64,000 nucleotides of DNA from CBDHFF01 sp965262395 (lineage in GTDB: Bacteria; Pseudomonadota; Alphaproteobacteria; Rickettsiales; Anaplasmataceae), in assembly GCA_965262395.1 (NCBI GenBank), contig CBDHFF010000001.1, positions 1 through 64,000 of the forward strand, written 5' to 3'. The position numbers and the translations under genes are program-made. Shown here piece after piece: positions 57,101-64,000 of the stretch; within the stretch, counting starts at the first letter, position 1; each line of letters opens with the position of its first letter. The notes beneath the pieces are model-generated. The model had not been told where the DNA came from. It saw nothing but the letters and a program-made list of their open reading frames with translations, and made no database searches.

Positions 57101-57829
57101 TGTTCCTGTTGCATTACGTAGTTCTCCAACAGCAGTTTCTGTTGCAACTAATACTTTAGAAATAGATTGAGGAATTCCCGGTGTTCCTACAAATGATGGA
57201 ACAACTCTTTGTTGTGCTCCATGAGGTTCTCCTCCACCACTTCCACCACCTGTGTGACTATGACAACAATCTCTCTCAATATTTGTAACTCTAATTGTAA
57301 GAGCTGTTAAGTTATTATTAATTAATGTAATTGCTGATACATTGTCACATATTCTATTTGCTAAATAAACAGCATATCCATTTCCTGTAGATGGATCATG
57401 TAAAGGAAGACTAGTAACCTGATTACCTTGTTCATCTTTGTATTGTAAACATGCAGGTAATGGTATATTACATGAACAAGGATCTTCTTGTTGTCCTGCA
57501 TTCTCACAACATTCACAAAGTTTATCAATAATATTACTTATTAATATTTGTATATTATTTGCAGTTCCATATCTCTGTACTAAGCATGCTTGATTAATTG
57601 TTGAAATATCTACACCAGGTGATGTAGTAGTAGTATTAAATACTTGAGTAGCTAAATTAAATATCACATTAGATATTGAATCACCATTACAAAGATTGAG
57701 TCCTTCAATATCAGGCCCTTGCCAAATTATGCAATTTGATGATATTTCACTACATCCATTTGTACTGTTTGAAGTATTTGGTATTTTGGGTGATCCTGTT
57801 TTACCGTTTGATGTGCGTCCTATGGCCAT
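54167..57829 (-). CDS. 1220-residue adhesin-like fibre protein with Fn3-like and VWA-like domains
   Basis: The N-terminal 200 residues are cysteine-rich (NCIIWQGPDIEGLNLCNGD, CECCENAG) and include helical segments, probably the virion anchor. A Gly/His linker (SHTGGGSGGGEPHG) and a helical stalk-like part follow. Residues about 425-520 look Fn3-like (ATLYQVFIEVTP), and the next part has Ig-like beta segments. From about residue 775 a VWA-like domain begins with VIVFFDTTTI (Asp783); its MIDAS is altered (DTTTI instead of DxSxS), but the alternating strand-helix pattern and the strand FNQVIVNILSDD support the fold. The C-terminus is Gly/Ser/Thr-rich. It follows a 91-base gap with a perfect promoter-like element and lies 18 bases before the Fn3 protein. 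It is probably a head or tail fibre. Domain calls beyond Fn3 are moderate. Confidence 0.6.
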   Translation of the reverse strand: MAIGRTSNGKTGSPKIPNTSNSTNGCSEISSNCIIWQGPDIEGLNLCNGDSISNVIFNLATQVFNTTTTSPGVDISTINQACLVQRYGTANNIQILISNIIDKLCECCENAGQQEDPCSCNIPLPACLQYKDEQGNQVTSLPLHDPSTGNGYAVYLANRICDNVSAITLINNNLTALTIRVTNIERDCCHSHTGGGSGGGEPHGAQQRVVPSFVGTPGIPQSISKVLVATETAVGELRNATGTPEAINAALNVAPSLGGREILSGKGTMAAIPQFINNPVNLAQSVQNLWVTVNDTRNAVQSMKETVANPLCGDITYTVAGSITRMPETGALKDITLDFQGCSIPATYTDCNSKGTKITITDASLNSIVKYVDISGYYQDNAAWTLPTASMGNLDLGSNYSVRVEFCGSNGDNMCQEIQNFTLDNELVCPDVIIGTVTADTIPYTVTNIQIPANAGHSISVLLRTNSGKVIDSRTYTAFGSGISGTFSNLNGATLYQVFIEVTPKGSSTATQCAIQNVSTTAPVCTSSNMTSADTNWIVSATAETNLQSGANSIVLGSYNDGSGSLTRWTAGFDSSNQPILTQDTAVESITGWVHNGDFVNPQMSTEPLFMTGLAASPMTPTGIGRTDKDSGWKYFGTLQDPTGNLFYVYASVNSTSHTINNIVFGCNCSGLYISPSQPTYYCPKGGSVETTMDAIGYTQGSGGYTWTVSVQPSHGSVTIASGYPTASQAKYIYSQDTTNMVGDSFTLSLVNECGAAVSTRCIPILPTSRIKYTSSDVIVFFDTTTITEANAVKVKTSLNNIRNGFTGSLKPNFYYVALVGSGTTPSGDYLKHVRACIENIGASTAPTSVTKAVTISSAGTWWTNVMESGATLPTYWSGATATFPTDIKIMSFTNNITSSGSGTYSTTATVPAPASWTGFGPTASGGSGTQQYEEDYDAIVDMMSGVTPTSAWGLDVVAKADIPWISGTIPFTFNQVIVNILSDDALQTAASALQMFAALQGDVLLSAGEMCGSRMGLKQHSWAPLFGTGMNLNPYLNTAVASGGTPYAPSVTTTAGNSLKGLKDQMNSNISAHTYIENNVELDSSLNPDIITYFRGMMGLLPTGSAGEPTTKGYGTIGGGSEFGTGASAGAACTAAAVATFGKLYTAGVDTAGGSADPFTTIAEDRAYLSPGGVVNGYGELTNNQWYAIAPGTATVSYRAQYKNPASVGKHWVSITQCT

Positions 57830-57865
57830 AATTATTATTTTTGTAGCTGTAGATTATTACATGTA

Positions 57866-57884
57866 TACATTATAATATACAAAA
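57866..57884 (-). promoter_or_regulatory. Late promoter-like element, consensus copy
   Basis: The minus strand reads TTTTGTATATTATAATGTA, identical over 19 bases to the copy at 60643-60661. It ends 36 bases before the ATG of the 1220-residue gene. The identity of two unlinked intergenic sites is the main evidence that the element is functional. Confidence 0.75.
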
Positions 57885-57920
57885 GTTTTAATAAACAACC
57901 AAGTTGTTTTACTATTAGTA

Positions 57921-60005
57921 TTATGTCTCAGGTGTACAATCAACAGTTAATGGAGTACATACTACCTTTGTTTCTTCAGGTGTTACTGTTATATCTATTC
58001 TCTGTTGATTACAAGCTCCTGTTGTTGTGAAACAATGACATATATCTATTGAGTGATTTGTATTAGTACTAGCAAAATATTCTTTGTGTACATAAAACCC
58101 ATCTTCATCTGTCATTCCCACTTCTCTATTATCTATATAAATTGGATAACACTCTAGGGCATTACCATCTGTATCCTTAACATATATTATCACACACTCT
58201 GCATCATCTATACATTCCTGATCTCCTGGATCCCAAAATCCTTCTAAACCATTAATAAAATGTTCTTTTGTAAATCCAACTGCTGGTGCTTCAACACTAT
58301 ATCCCCATCCTTTTAAATCTAGTCTTCCAACATTATTTTTGACATAAGGATTCTCAGTTTCTCCTGATGGTGGTACTGTAGATGCATTAAGCCAGCCTGC
58401 ACCAAAAGATGTTGTAGGTGCTGTAGTTAATATACCTGATCCAACAGGATTATCTCCTGAATCTATTGCTCCAAGAACATGTAAAGGGAATTGTTCTCTT
58501 GCAGGACCCGGTGATCCAGCCAGAGGTCTTGAAACATACATATAATAACTAGCTTTATAATCAACTCCTTTTGCTAAGTGTTTGTTGTGTTCTATAGTAA
58601 ATTTGTTATAATCTGCAACCCAACAAGGTGTTGGTAATCCTTGACCTGTTCCAGAAGCTGATCCTGCAGAACTTTGTGTTGCAAGATCCCATGTTGGTGT
58701 TGCTCCTGAAGAACTATGATATGGTTGATGAGGACCACCGGTAGTAGTTGATTCATCAGCAAAACATACAGTTAACACTTCTTTACTTGTTACCATTGGA
58801 GCTAAACCAGTTGAAACAGCATTATTCCCTGATGGTGTCATACCAGTACTATATGTAGAAACAACATTAACTCCAGCAGTTAAACCTCCATAAAATTCAA
58901 TTGGTGCTCCTGGAGCAACATTCTGAAAATAATCTAATACACCCCAAAATACTTCAGTTGTTGTTACTGGAGTATGAGCATCATCAACACCACCTGCATC
59001 TCCAAAATCAGGAGAACCACCTCCACAAGTACCTGCATTATTTAATGCACCTGTATATGGGGATATAGCCCAGTCTAACCATCTCTCACCTCTAATAATT
59101 GAATGATATGACTTACCTACAAATGCTCCTAATGCTCTTAATCCTCCTATCCAAGTCTCTACAGTTTCCCATGCTTGTACAACAGCTGTTCCTCCCATAG
59201 AAGTACCATCATAGAAGAAGTACATATCTAAATCTGGGGTTGAAGCTTCTCCACAAAATGTACAATCTGTACTAATTCCATATGTACACCATGGTGCTTT
59301 AGTTCCAAAATCTGCTAATGTTCTAGTTACAGTAGGTGTATACTGATTTGGATTCCATCCTGAAATAGAAGTAGATTCTATTTGAAGTAGTTCTGAACCA
59401 TCTCCATTTACATCAATAATTATTGTTAATACTTCACCTATATCAGCTCCATTTTTAGGATCTACTGCATTGGTATTTCCATATACTCTTATACTCATAT
59501 CTAATGTTGCAGCAGGAATTACACCATAACCTACAGTAAAATATGTTGATGTTTGATTAGCTGATATTGTTCCATCATATTTTGCTAATATATAAATTTT
59601 TGTTGTATCTCTTATTAATTTAACATCTGCATCAATAACAGCTGATGCCATATTTAAAGTCATTGCAGATGTTGTGGTAATTACTGTAGAGTTAAGAGGA
59701 TCACAAGGCCTACATACTTTTTGAACCCAGTCTGGAATAGTGACATTTTCAAATAGCCACTTATAACTTTCATATCCTGTTTTTGTAGAATCTATATATG
59801 ACTTATCAACATAGACTGGTAATTTATTATCATTCCAATCACATAATTCTTTTCTTGAAGTTATTTTTTCTAACTTATCTAAAGGACAGCATGGAGATAG
59901 ACCATATCTGGATGATCTCATATCTCTAAATCTTAAATCTGCAAATTCTTGTTCTATATTTATTTGCTTCTCTATTTCTTGGTTTGTCTTCTTTTTGCAA
60001 CTCAT
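57921..60005 (-). CDS. 694-residue virion surface protein with VWA-like and carboxypeptidase-regulatory-like domains
   Basis: The N-terminal 110 residues carry conserved-looking Cys pairs (YGLSPCCPLDK, KVCRPCDP) and probably anchor the protein. A beta-rich domain spans about 110-245. Residues about 255-560 look like a VWA domain: the first strand LDMYFFYDGTSMGG has Asp266 with a changed MIDAS (DGTS), and VLTVCFADEST resembles the fourth strand with its acidic residue. The last 100 residues (VKDTDGNALECYPIYIDN, GMTDEDGFYV) match the carboxypeptidase-D regulatory-like beta sandwich, common in Bacteroidota surface proteins. It lies 18 bases after the 195-residue gene and shares its promoter-like element. 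A role in host attachment is inferred. Confidence 0.55.
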   Translation of the reverse strand: MSCKKKTNQEIEKQINIEQEFADLRFRDMRSSRYGLSPCCPLDKLEKITSRKELCDWNDNKLPVYVDKSYIDSTKTGYESYKWLFENVTIPDWVQKVCRPCDPLNSTVITTTSAMTLNMASAVIDADVKLIRDTTKIYILAKYDGTISANQTSTYFTVGYGVIPAATLDMSIRVYGNTNAVDPKNGADIGEVLTIIIDVNGDGSELLQIESTSISGWNPNQYTPTVTRTLADFGTKAPWCTYGISTDCTFCGEASTPDLDMYFFYDGTSMGGTAVVQAWETVETWIGGLRALGAFVGKSYHSIIRGERWLDWAISPYTGALNNAGTCGGGSPDFGDAGGVDDAHTPVTTTEVFWGVLDYFQNVAPGAPIEFYGGLTAGVNVVSTYSTGMTPSGNNAVSTGLAPMVTSKEVLTVCFADESTTTGGPHQPYHSSSGATPTWDLATQSSAGSASGTGQGLPTPCWVADYNKFTIEHNKHLAKGVDYKASYYMYVSRPLAGSPGPAREQFPLHVLGAIDSGDNPVGSGILTTAPTTSFGAGWLNASTVPPSGETENPYVKNNVGRLDLKGWGYSVEAPAVGFTKEHFINGLEGFWDPGDQECIDDAECVIIYVKDTDGNALECYPIYIDNREVGMTDEDGFYVHKEYFASTNTNHSIDICHCFTTTGACNQQRIDITVTPEETKVVCTPLTVDCTPET

Positions 60006-60023
60006 ATTTTATTTATTTAAATA

Positions 60024-60611
60024 TTAGCAACATACTGAGCAAGTAATCTTTTTCAGTTTTGCTCTTGCAAAATTATAAAGTTCCATTCCTTCATTTGGAC
60101 TTTGACAATACTCAACTTTAGCTTTAGCAGCATCAATTAATGTTCTGATGTATTTCATTTCAGCCATTAAGTTTTTAAATGTAGATGTAGGTTCACATGG
60201 AGTTACATCTAATTCACATAATTTTTTATAATATGTAGTAAGTATCTCTGTAGTTCTTAGATGGTTATACTCTACATAAGCTTTATCATTTGGAGAAACA
60301 CTATATTTAATAACATAAACACCATCATTTATTGACGTTCTTGCAGATGAACAACTTGTTGTTTGTAAACCTAATGCACAATTACTTATGTCTAATCTAC
60401 CAAAACCCTCCCATGCACCTGCTGAGTTTTTTAAGACTGTTGTTTCAATTATTTTTGGTGAATTCCAACCTGGAGGTGTGATTGATATTTCAGGACAACT
60501 AACTCCTAGATTAGAGTTATATTGACTTGTATCAATAATAGATAATAGTTCACAATTCGCACTACAATCACCACCTGGGATGTCTAGACTCAATATATGT
60601 TTGACTGCCAT
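60024..60611 (-). CDS. Cysteine-rich protein of the capsid region (195 residues), function unknown
   Basis: It has eleven cysteines, including DCSANC near the N-terminus and CSVCC at the C-terminus, and no enzyme motif. The N-terminal half is beta-rich (VYVIKYSVSPNDKAYVEYNHL); the C-terminal half is helical (MAEMKYIRTLIDAAKAKVEYC). It starts 31 bases after a perfect copy of the promoter-like element, just behind the capsid gene terminator, and lies 18 bases before the 694-residue gene. The shape, a beta domain plus an alpha hairpin, would fit a small decoration or fibre-attachment protein. This is inference; there is no recognised family. Confidence 0.5.
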   Translation of the reverse strand: MAVKHILSLDIPGGDCSANCELLSIIDTSQYNSNLGVSCPEISITPPGWNSPKIIETTVLKNSAGAWEGFGRLDISNCALGLQTTSCSSARTSINDGVYVIKYSVSPNDKAYVEYNHLRTTEILTTYYKKLCELDVTPCEPTSTFKNLMAEMKYIRTLIDAAKAKVEYCQSPNEGMELYNFARAKLKKITCSVCC

Positions 60612-60642
60612 AGAAATATTATTTTAGAAAGTATACACTCGT

Positions 60643-60661
60643 TACATTATAATATACAAAA
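60643..60661 (-). promoter_or_regulatory. Late promoter-like element, consensus copy
   Basis: The minus strand reads TTTTGTATATTATAATGTA, 31 bases before the ATG of the 195-residue gene and immediately downstream of the capsid gene terminator. The terminator-then-promoter order fits a transcription unit boundary. Confidence 0.75.
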
Positions 60662-60681
60662 TATTCTAGATAAAAGAAAAT

Positions 60682-60713
60682 AAAAAGGGAGCAGATTTTT
60701 CTGCCCCCCTTTT
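60682..60713 (-). terminator. Intrinsic terminator of the capsid gene
   Basis: On the minus strand an A-run, then GGGGGGCAG, a short A-rich loop, CTGCTCCC and TTTTTATTTT form a GC-rich hairpin followed by a U-tract, 25 bases after the stop codon of the 462-residue gene. This is the clearest rho-independent terminator in the window. Confidence 0.85.
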
Positions 60714-60738
60714 AAAGTTGTATATAGTGTGTTAACTA

Positions 60739-62127
60739 TTAGTAGTCTCCACCTTTTGCTTCAAGATCAGCAACAGTTGCTACAACACTTGCACCGTCAA
60801 ATTTCATAACTCCTGCATCAATTGCTATTGCTAACCAATCTGCATCAAGAGTTGCTAAAGCACCTGTACATTTAACATACACTTTGTAGTGATATTGATC
60901 ATTATCAAATACACCAGTAGGATTGTTAAATCTTGGTACACTATGTAATAAGTGATATACTCTGTAGAATCCATTACATGTTGAAGTAGTAGAGTCTCTT
61001 CCCATTTCAGTTACAATACCTGACATTTGCTCTTGCTCTCTCATTCTACTAGAATCTCTGTTACCTTGATTGTAAGGAGATTGCATGTAGCTTTCAGTTA
61101 AAAGCATATCATTAATTGCTGTATCAGAAGATGTTCTACGTTGTTTAAATGCAGAAGATTCTGAAGGAGTAACATATCCTTGACAAGCAACACATGGTTG
61201 TCCAGTTTCATCTTGTAAATCAGCTATTACCTTAAGACCACCCATTAAATAGAAGTCTCTTGTATCAAATGAACAAGAAGTAAATTGAGTTTGTAGTTCA
61301 CAACTAGTGTTTAATGAAATAACTACTTTATACTTATTAAGACTATAAGCACCAGCAGTAGAAGTAGCAGCAGCATCATTACTAACTCCTTCAGCACCAG
61401 CACCATAAATTACAGTTAATTGTGCAGTAGTAGCAGCAGCAAATACAGTTGGAGCACCAATAGTATTCATTTGCAATTCAGCAGTTCCTAATTTACTCAT
61501 GATTGGATCATTGTTAAATTGATCTACCCAGTTAAGAGCTACAATAGAAGGAGCAATACCAGAGTGAGTTGAATCTTGTGTTACACAACACATGTCAACA
61601 CCATTAGTTGGTTCTGTAGCAGCGGCAGTTGCAGCTGAAGATCCAAACATTGGTAATGAGCCAGATAAAGATTGATAAGCATTATGATTTAAAAGTCTTA
61701 ATGCAGCAGTACCTTTAACATCTACTCTCAAGATAGGATCTGTTCCACATGGGAAACAAGACATACCAGCAGCAGTAGGTGCAATTAATACTTCATAAAC
61801 TGAAGCAGTTTCGTTTGTACAATCTGAAATCCACATATCTGAGATATATTTCTTAAGAATCATTTTAGATTTGTGAGACTCTGAGTAACCTCCATGTCCT
61901 GGATTGTTACCAATAGTATCAACAGTCTGAAATGATGATTGTGCTAAATAGAAGCCACCTGCAGTACCAGCAACTCCTGCAGCATTCATAATTTTGTAAG
62001 AAGCATCTGCAAATGCAAATTCTCCTAGAGTACCACCCCCACCTAAGTCAGCAGTAGTCTCTGTTGTTGTTTGATTTTGCGTCTTAGCATAAAATGCTTT
62101 GCTAAACGCATGATTAAAATAAGCCAT
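60739..62127 (-). CDS. Probable major capsid protein (462 residues)
   Basis: The product is rich in Ala, Ser, Thr and Gly and lacks enzyme motifs, coiled coils and membrane segments. It starts MAYFNHAFSKAFYAKTQN and contains a conserved-looking block ESYMQSPYNQGNRDSSRMRE near residue 345, of the kind I associate with crAss-like capsid proteins. The gene is monocistronic: its own promoter-like element, a leader hairpin and a strong terminator, as expected for the most highly expressed structural protein. Its length is usual for HK97-fold capsid proteins. It has 11 cysteines in pairs or near pairs (SCFPCG, MCC, PCVAC), unusual for a capsid protein. Support is gene order, composition and regulation; the fold was not tested. 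Alternative: an abundant decoration protein. Confidence 0.7.
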   Translation of the reverse strand: MAYFNHAFSKAFYAKTQNQTTTETTADLGGGGTLGEFAFADASYKIMNAAGVAGTAGGFYLAQSSFQTVDTIGNNPGHGGYSESHKSKMILKKYISDMWISDCTNETASVYEVLIAPTAAGMSCFPCGTDPILRVDVKGTAALRLLNHNAYQSLSGSLPMFGSSAATAAATEPTNGVDMCCVTQDSTHSGIAPSIVALNWVDQFNNDPIMSKLGTAELQMNTIGAPTVFAAATTAQLTVIYGAGAEGVSNDAAATSTAGAYSLNKYKVVISLNTSCELQTQFTSCSFDTRDFYLMGGLKVIADLQDETGQPCVACQGYVTPSESSAFKQRRTSSDTAINDMLLTESYMQSPYNQGNRDSSRMREQEQMSGIVTEMGRDSTTSTCNGFYRVYHLLHSVPRFNNPTGVFDNDQYHYKVYVKCTGALATLDADWLAIAIDAGVMKFDGASVVATVADLEAKGGDY

Positions 62128-62143
62128 TTTGTTTTTGTTTTGT

Positions 62144-62161
62144 GTTGAGTCTTATCTCAAC
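62144..62161 (-). promoter_or_regulatory. 5' UTR hairpin before the capsid gene
   Basis: A perfect inverted repeat, GTTGAG and CTCAAC with a 6-base loop, lies between the promoter-like element and the ATG and ends 16 bases before the start codon. A short stem at the 5' end could stabilise this message. It is too close to the start to be a terminator and has no U-tract. Confidence 0.55.
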
Positions 62162-62180
62162 TGATTAATATTAATATTGA

Positions 62181-62198
62181 TATACATATAATATACAA
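62181..62198 (-). promoter_or_regulatory. Late promoter-like element before the capsid gene
   Basis: The minus strand reads TTGTATATTATATGTATA, which matches the consensus TTTTGTATATTATAATGTA except for one missing A. It lies 53 bases before the capsid ATG, the longest leader of the set. Confidence 0.7.
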
Positions 62199-62222
62199 CT
62201 TTTTCTCTAGATAAGCAATATA

Positions 62223-62969
62223 TTAATTATTTTTTTCTGCTGAACCACTACCTCTAATGTATTGATTCACATCATTTATATCTCCTGCTATAATAGAACA
62301 CGCTTCATCAATTAATATTTCTACAATATCATCTTTGAATTCACATATAACATCTGTAGGAGATGTAACTAATGTATAAGGATCTACACAACCTTCTATC
62401 TGTATTTCTCTTGGTCTTCTATAATATATTAATAAGGGATTAATAATATCAAAATCTCTTTTATATATCCTTACATTATTATCCTGTATTGTACAATATG
62501 TTTCTCCCCATTCAAAATCAGGTCTCTTTAAGGGATCTCTCATAATTATATCTAAGTTAGCTACTTCAGATAGATAAACTGTCATTGATCTTCCCACTGT
62601 TGGTGGACCACCTCCACTATTATCAGGAGGGTATACTGCAGGACAACATTCAGTAGATGCTTCAGCAGAAACTCTTTTATATTCTAGATAATTATCAGGA
62701 AAATTAGTTGACTCAACAAAATCTGTCTGTTGAGTGGTGGTAAGTCCCTGAGTTACTAAAAGAGGTTGCATGTCATCAATACGTCTCTTTGACATTTCAT
62801 CTCCTTCTTTATACATATTATTTCCATGTAACTGTCTTCTACACCATTCAATTTGTGCTTTATTAAAAGACTCAACAATTTGCCAGCATTCTATATTATC
62901 AAAATCATTACTGGCTAGTTTATTTAATCTTTGTCTAAATTTTATTTGTAGTGTAGTATTGTTAATCAT
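62223..62969 (-). CDS. Neck/head-completion-like structural protein (248 residues)
   Basis: The N-terminus is helical (LQIKFRQRLNKLASNDFDN, AQIEWCRRQLHG). The middle is beta-rich with a Gly/Pro loop (DNSGGGPPTVGRSM). Near the C-terminus PLLIYYRRPREI and ICEFKDDIVEILIDEACSIIAGD resemble the ring/adaptor proteins of podovirus necks. It starts 2 bases after the 330-residue gene ends and precedes the capsid unit. The most likely role is a connector or ring component; a scaffold or portal-associated role cannot be excluded. No decisive motif is visible. Confidence 0.45.
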   Translation of the reverse strand: MINNTTLQIKFRQRLNKLASNDFDNIECWQIVESFNKAQIEWCRRQLHGNNMYKEGDEMSKRRIDDMQPLLVTQGLTTTQQTDFVESTNFPDNYLEYKRVSAEASTECCPAVYPPDNSGGGPPTVGRSMTVYLSEVANLDIIMRDPLKRPDFEWGETYCTIQDNNVRIYKRDFDIINPLLIYYRRPREIQIEGCVDPYTLVTSPTDVICEFKDDIVEILIDEACSIIAGDINDVNQYIRGSGSAEKNN

Positions 62970-62971
62970 GG

Positions 62972-63964
62972 TTACATATTCCAGTAATATTCAACTTGAC
63001 TTAATAAACTATTTAAGTGTTCTTCATTTAATGGATTCTTAAGCCATTCTATACAATGATCTTGAGTTTTACCCATTTTAACAGAACCAAAATAAATCCA
63101 TCCATCTGCTTTATGTGTTATTAAACTATAACCACTAGCATCTTTTATAATTGCTTTAAGTTTTAAATCTTCCATACTTAATCTTGATGCATCTAAGAAT
63201 GTTTGTGCAGATCTTCTTTGACTAGTATCATGACCATCACCATGAATAAATTTATCCATAGATTCATAAATTATATCATTAGCAGTTGATTTATTATATT
63301 GTGTACTATTTGCATCTACAATTTTAGCAACATAATATAATTTAGTATTCTCTGAATCATACATTCCTGTTAATGCAGCTAATGCTCTATTTCTTAATTT
63401 AGATAATTCTGTTCTTGTACTTACAGTGTCTTCTAATTTATCAAGATAAAATTTACATCCTGGTTTACTTTTTGCATCTCTTAAGTTTTTAGCTACAATT
63501 GAAAATCCACCAGCTTCAATAGCATATATCTTAATAAGATCATATGGATCAGCAGTTGGGTCTAAGTATACTGGATCATTTCCAATTCTCATACTTATTT
63601 TACCCCAAAAATCAAAATTGTCATGTCTAAGTAACTTTACCTTATTCCAAAACTCTGGATCATCTGGATCTAGAATATTTGCTGCTAAATCTTTCTCAAG
63701 AATTGTAACAGCTTTTCTAATTTCTTTTATTTTTGCATCTCTCTTTGTAGGAGATAACTTTTTTATTTCAGGTGCAAATTCATTAAGTCCTGTTATATAT
63801 CTTTTGATACCATTTACTTCTAGACAAGATAATTCTTCTTCATACATCACCCCTTCAAAGAGTGACATACCATAATTTTCTAATCCCATATTTTCTATAT
63901 CTCCATCAAAATATGTACGTATTGCAATTGCCTGATCTTTACCTTCTTGATATTTTTCAATCAT
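62972..63964 (-). CDS. Structural-region protein of unknown function (330 residues)
   Basis: It starts MIEKYQEGKDQAIAIRTYFD and has helical, mostly soluble segments (EIKKLSPTKRDAKIKEIRKA, TELSKLRNRALAALTGMYD) and a C-terminal GWIYFGSVKMGKT. I do not recognise a family with certainty; its place between the expected packaging genes and the neck/capsid genes suggests a head assembly protein. The frame stays open to the right window edge, but the two other frames have stops close upstream (TAA or TGA within 25 bases), so another gene may end just before this ATG. The downstream gene follows after 2 bases. Confidence 0.5.
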   Translation of the reverse strand: MIEKYQEGKDQAIAIRTYFDGDIENMGLENYGMSLFEGVMYEEELSCLEVNGIKRYITGLNEFAPEIKKLSPTKRDAKIKEIRKAVTILEKDLAANILDPDDPEFWNKVKLLRHDNFDFWGKISMRIGNDPVYLDPTADPYDLIKIYAIEAGGFSIVAKNLRDAKSKPGCKFYLDKLEDTVSTRTELSKLRNRALAALTGMYDSENTKLYYVAKIVDANSTQYNKSTANDIIYESMDKFIHGDGHDTSQRRSAQTFLDASRLSMEDLKLKAIIKDASGYSLITHKADGWIYFGSVKMGKTQDHCIEWLKNPLNEEHLNSLLSQVEYYWNM

Positions 63965-64000
63965 GGTAATCTCTTTTATTGGTTCAACTGTTGTAGTTGA

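Noticed and set aside
1..64000. tRNA genes, integrase, attachment sites or insertion sequences
   Set aside because: No gap exceeds 130 bases, none of the gaps can fold as a tRNA by eye, and no protein has recombinase or transposase motifs.

Overview
The window reads as part of a large, AT-rich bacteriophage genome. Every gene lies on the minus strand, so transcription runs from position 64000 towards 1. The best placement is a crAss-like (Crassvirales or sister) podovirus of a Bacteroidota host. Three things support this. A 5197-residue protein carries the signature EISGADFDIDKLY, the catalytic loop style of the packaged crAss-like virion RNA polymerase. The gene order (capsid, neck/ring proteins, very large muzzle-like tail protein, several very large cargo-like proteins, RNA polymerase) follows the crAss-like plan. 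Start codons are preceded by A/T-rich leaders without a Shine-Dalgarno sequence, as in Bacteroidota. The family placement rests on motif recognition and gene order; no database search was possible.

Layout in transcription order. (1) 63964-62223: two structural-region proteins, one neck-like. (2) 62127-60739: the probable major capsid protein, with its own promoter-like motif, a 5' UTR hairpin and a clear intrinsic terminator. (3) 60611-53603: cysteine-rich and adhesin-like proteins (195, 694, 1220 and 181 residues) with Fn3-like, carboxypeptidase-regulatory-like and VWA-like domains. (4) 53472-50113: a calcineurin-type phosphoesterase, a small basic protein and two ring/neck proteins. (5) 50101-42173: a 2642-residue muzzle/tail-knob-like protein into which two VWA domains with intact MIDAS motifs are inserted. 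(6) 42173-24960: three consecutive giant mosaic proteins (2541, 1624 and 1550 residues) built from modules separated by a recurring short motif of the form GG-x-LP-x-AQ-x-G. The modules include three LysM domains, an L,D-transpeptidase-like domain, a lysozyme-like domain, a permuted papain-like domain, two outer-membrane beta-barrel-like segments and two modules resembling polymorphic toxins. (7) 24900-279: a 1137-residue cargo-like protein, the 5197-residue RNA polymerase giant (which also contains an HExxH zincin motif) and an 1865-residue protein with a PD-(D/E)XK nuclease domain and a degenerate zincin motif. (8) At the left edge, a 58-residue ORF and the start of a SET-domain protein.

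Working together, regions 2-5 would build the head, neck and receptor-binding tail. Regions 6-7 would be loaded into the virion and delivered on infection, to cross the outer membrane and peptidoglycan and start early transcription. The most interesting part is region 6. The short motif occurs only in these three proteins and falls exactly at module boundaries, including just after the closing strand of both barrel-like segments, so it may be a processing, docking or delivery signal. A conserved 18-20 base element upstream of at least five transcription units is the second strong signal.

No tRNA, CRISPR, insertion sequence, integrase or plus-strand gene was found. No gap between genes exceeds 130 bases.
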